In this document: positions 11,860-13,839 of the stretch, one piece after another | How positions within the stretch are numbered: position 1 is the first letter of the stretch | Layout of the letters: each line of letters begins with the position of its first letter | Assembly: GCA_016205975.1 (NCBI GenBank) | Contig: JACQSK010000013.1 | Span: forward strand, 1-13,839 | Source: Candidatus Uhrbacteria bacterium | GTDB lineage: Bacteria > Patescibacteria > ABY1 > SG8-24 > GWF2-40-263 | Direction: 5' to 3' | DNA: 13,839 nt | Notes under the pieces: generated by a model | Seen by the model: the letters and a program-made list of their open reading frames with translations, nothing else | Told to the model about the DNA's origin: nothing | Database searches by the model: none | Position numbers and translations under genes: made by a program

Positions 11860-13033
11860 AGATGATGGCAAGCAGGACCCACGTCAGGATCGCGAGGTCG
11901 TTTTTGAAATAGGGCACGTCGACCAGGCCATGGATGGCAGTTTCAAGCACAGCGAAGAAGGCGATGAGGGCCGCAGAGGAATGGAAGAGTCTGGACGTAA
12001 CTTTCCGGACGACCATGAACGCCAACACTCCCAACGTGATGACTCCCATGAGCCCCAACTCGACCCAAACATTCAACACGAGGTTATGCGGGTACTGGAA
12101 GATCTCGATGTGCGTGGCCTGGTGGTAGGGCGCGAACACCGTTGGGTAACCAGAGAGCCCAGCGCCCAAGAGCCAACGGTCTTGGAGCATCTGGACGGTT
12201 TCGCTCCACTGAGTCAATCGCACCTGGCCTGAGAAGTCCTGCAGGGTGAGTTTCTGGGCCACGAACCCGCGCCAGGGCGAGAGAGCCACTGCGACGATCG
12301 CTATGGTTATGGCTAGGATAGTCTTCGTCCTCGTCTGCTTGTTCAGGAGTCCGGCGAGCGCAAGCGTTGTGAGAATGGCCACAATCGCCGCTTCCGATTG
12401 GGCCAGAACGATCGCCATGGAGGGTAGGATGGTGGTGGGGATCCAGAACCACTTGGCTGTCGTCCGCCAAGACAGCGCCCCGATGACCGCGATGGGTCCC
12501 AGGAACAAACCGAGCGCGTTTGGATAATCAAAGACGCTCGTGACGCGCCGCTCGACGTCCCAGGGAATCGGGATACCTTTGCCCGTGAGCCATTGCGCGA
12601 TGGCGATGAGGGAGAGGATGATGGCGCACACGCCAAGAGCCTTGAAAATGCGCGCGGCGTCTAGTCGCTCATGGCGGATGATGACAAACAGCAGGATCGG
12701 TTCCAGGTAGTATGCCTTCCAGACACCCAGGGCCGAGAGGAAGTCAGGCGTGATCGCAAGCGAGAGGATGGATGCGATCGCGAGCAGGAGGATCGGGAGC
12801 GTAAGAGGCGCGAGAGACGAACGGATCCAGGAGACGTGCGGGCGGCGTTTCATGCACCAGACGATGACGAAGGTGATGAGGAGCATCTCCAAAAACGTGG
12901 TCGGAACGCCGAAGAATTCGGTGCGCAACAGGTAGCTTGGCAAGAGCGCGACCAGCAGCAAAAAACCCACGTGGAGATCTCGCCAAGCGAGCCAGGCAAA
13001 AATAGCCGTAAGGATGAGAGAGGTCGCAAGCAT
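11822..13033 (-). CDS. O-antigen ligase / polymerase family protein
   Basis: A 403-residue protein with about ten to twelve membrane helices. It carries the O-antigen ligase family (Wzy_C) signature: VTSVFDYPNALGLFLGP (164-180), a large outer loop with SETVQMLQDRWLLGAGLSGY (277-296), and QYPHNLVLNVWVELGLMG (313-330) with the conserved His316. Members join or polymerise lipid-linked glycans on the outer face of the membrane; which of the two cannot be told from sequence, and a glycosyltransfer to proteins is another option. The ATG at 13033 follows the flippase stop with one base between them (TGATATG), so the two are translated together. Confidence 0.88.
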   Translation of the reverse strand: MLATSLILTAIFAWLAWRDLHVGFLLLVALLPSYLLRTEFFGVPTTFLEMLLITFVIVWCMKRRPHVSWIRSSLAPLTLPILLLAIASILSLAITPDFLSALGVWKAYYLEPILLFVIIRHERLDAARIFKALGVCAIILSLIAIAQWLTGKGIPIPWDVERRVTSVFDYPNALGLFLGPIAVIGALSWRTTAKWFWIPTTILPSMAIVLAQSEAAIVAILTTLALAGLLNKQTRTKTILAITIAIVAVALSPWRGFVAQKLTLQDFSGQVRLTQWSETVQMLQDRWLLGAGLSGYPTVFAPYHQATHIEIFQYPHNLVLNVWVELGLMGVITLGVLAFMVVRKVTSRLFHSSAALIAFFAVLETAIHGLVDVPYFKNDLAILTWVLLAIIYASHETLAKKES

Positions 13034-13034
13034 A

Positions 13035-13839
13035 TCAACGTACTGGCAGGAGCGCTTTCACTTCTTTGAGGGTCACCGCGCCCAAGGCAAGCAGCATCGC
13101 ACCGTACACGCAGGCGCCTACAAGCAGGTCCACCAGGACAAAGCTCTCAGGAAGCGCGCGCAGGGCCAAGTACATCACGCCGCCCGCCGCTAGGGATTTG
13201 AACGTGACCGTCAGGCGCGGCAGTGAACCCGTCACGCGATACACGACCCAAAAGGTAAGAAGCGCGATCGCGGCTTCTGAAAACAAGGTCACCCACGCCG
13301 CGCCCCACATGCCGTAGGGGGGGATGAGCCAGAGGTAACCCAGGATGGAGACGGCCGCCACCAGCAAGTAGCTCCAGATCATTACGCGCTGGCGGTTGAT
13401 GGCGACGATCAAGTGGCCATAGAGCGCTCCCCCGAAGACACCGATCAGGGCGAGGATCAGCAGAGTGAGTACCGGGCCGGCGGCGGCAAAATCTTCTCCG
13501 GCGATGAGGACCGTGAGTTTCGTGGCTGTAAGCTGGGCGCCGATTACGAGCGGTATCACGGCCATGGCGAACACATCAAACGTCCGCGCCACGCGCAGGC
13601 GAAACTCCTCGTGGCGTCCGGCGGACCAGGAGGCGACCAGGCTCGGCAAGACGAGGCCCATGAACATGACCGGCAGGACCGTGAGGACTTCGATGATACG
13701 GTAGCTCATGCCGTAGAGTCCGACCTCGGACGAGTCGCGGAAGGAGGCGAGGAAGAGGATGTCGCCCTTCAGGTAGAGCAGGTTGAAGATGATCGAGATG
13801 GCGATCGGCCAGGAGCGCACGAAAATACGTCGCCACTCA
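13035..13839 (-). CDS. Polysaccharide flippase, Wzx/MATE-like (N-terminus beyond window)
   Basis: The frame is open to the right edge, so the N-terminal part is missing; about 268 codons of a protein that is usually 420-500 residues are present. The visible part has helices throughout, including NLLYLKGDILFLASF, LYGMSYRIIEVLTVLP with a Tyr-Arg pair common in these transporters, a middle MVF/MATE-like stretch (LLILALIGVFGGALYGHLIV), and a C-terminal part around ALPESFVLVDLLVGACVYGA. These proteins move lipid-linked oligosaccharides from the inner to the outer leaflet. It ends one base before the ligase-family gene, matching the usual flippase-polymerase pairing. The GTG at 13820 is not a real start, because coding continues upstream. 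Confidence 0.87.
   Translation of the reverse strand, partial: EWRRIFVRSWPIAISIIFNLLYLKGDILFLASFRDSSEVGLYGMSYRIIEVLTVLPVMFMGLVLPSLVASWSAGRHEEFRLRVARTFDVFAMAVIPLVIGAQLTATKLTVLIAGEDFAAAGPVLTLLILALIGVFGGALYGHLIVAINRQRVMIWSYLLVAAVSILGYLWLIPPYGMWGAAWVTLFSEAAIALLTFWVVYRVTGSLPRLTVTFKSLAAGGVMYLALRALPESFVLVDLLVGACVYGAMLLALGAVTLKEVKALLPVR

Noticed and set aside
1..13839. CRISPR array, rRNA genes or replication origin
   Set aside because: No regularly spaced repeats, rRNA-like sequence or DnaA-box cluster was seen on reading both strands.

Overview
The window suggests a member of the Candidate Phyla Radiation (Patescibacteria). The main evidence is a tandem array of short signal-peptide proteins with two membrane helices, of the type IV secretion pilin (TrbC/VirB2-like) kind that is common in those genomes. 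It sits with a half-length MgtE-type transporter, a lone lipoprotein solute-binding protein, GalU, and surface-polysaccharide export genes. UGA is used as a stop by several genes, which argues against the lineages that recode UGA as glycine. This placement is an inference, because no rRNA or ribosomal protein gene is present.

Layout. Bases 274-3811 (+) hold three genes I cannot assign: a 684-residue multi-helix membrane protein with its own terminator, then a probable two-gene unit (157 and 271 aa) behind a good extended -10 promoter. A large terminator and a second, bidirectional hairpin (3829-3919) separate them from the convergent minus-strand cluster. That cluster is transcribed from 9336 down to 3930: MgtE-like membrane domain, a previously unlisted 26-residue membrane peptide, GalU, a family 1 solute-binding lipoprotein, then five pilin-like genes in a row. 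Many junctions are 4-base stop/start overlaps, so the genes are likely co-expressed. The third pilin gene has its own promoter, a near-perfect Shine-Dalgarno sequence and a very stable 3' hairpin, so it may be the major subunit.

Bases 9467-10222 (+) hold an A/T-richer stand-alone LAGLIDADG homing endonuclease gene ending three bases before an intact tRNA-Ser(CGA) with encoded CCA, followed by a terminator. Bases 10397-10778 (-) are the wreck of a transposase gene. From 10875 to the right edge (-) lies a polysaccharide export operon: a Wzx-type flippase cut by the window end, an O-antigen ligase/polymerase-type protein, and two small membrane proteins of unknown function.

Working together, GalU would supply UDP-glucose for the surface glycans moved by the flippase and joined by the ligase-family protein. 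The pilin array plus solute-binding lipoprotein would build and accompany a cell-surface appendage or uptake machine. The left-hand three-gene cassette is the least explained part. All three proteins look membrane-bound or exported, and each carries a pair of cysteines 12 or 14 residues apart.
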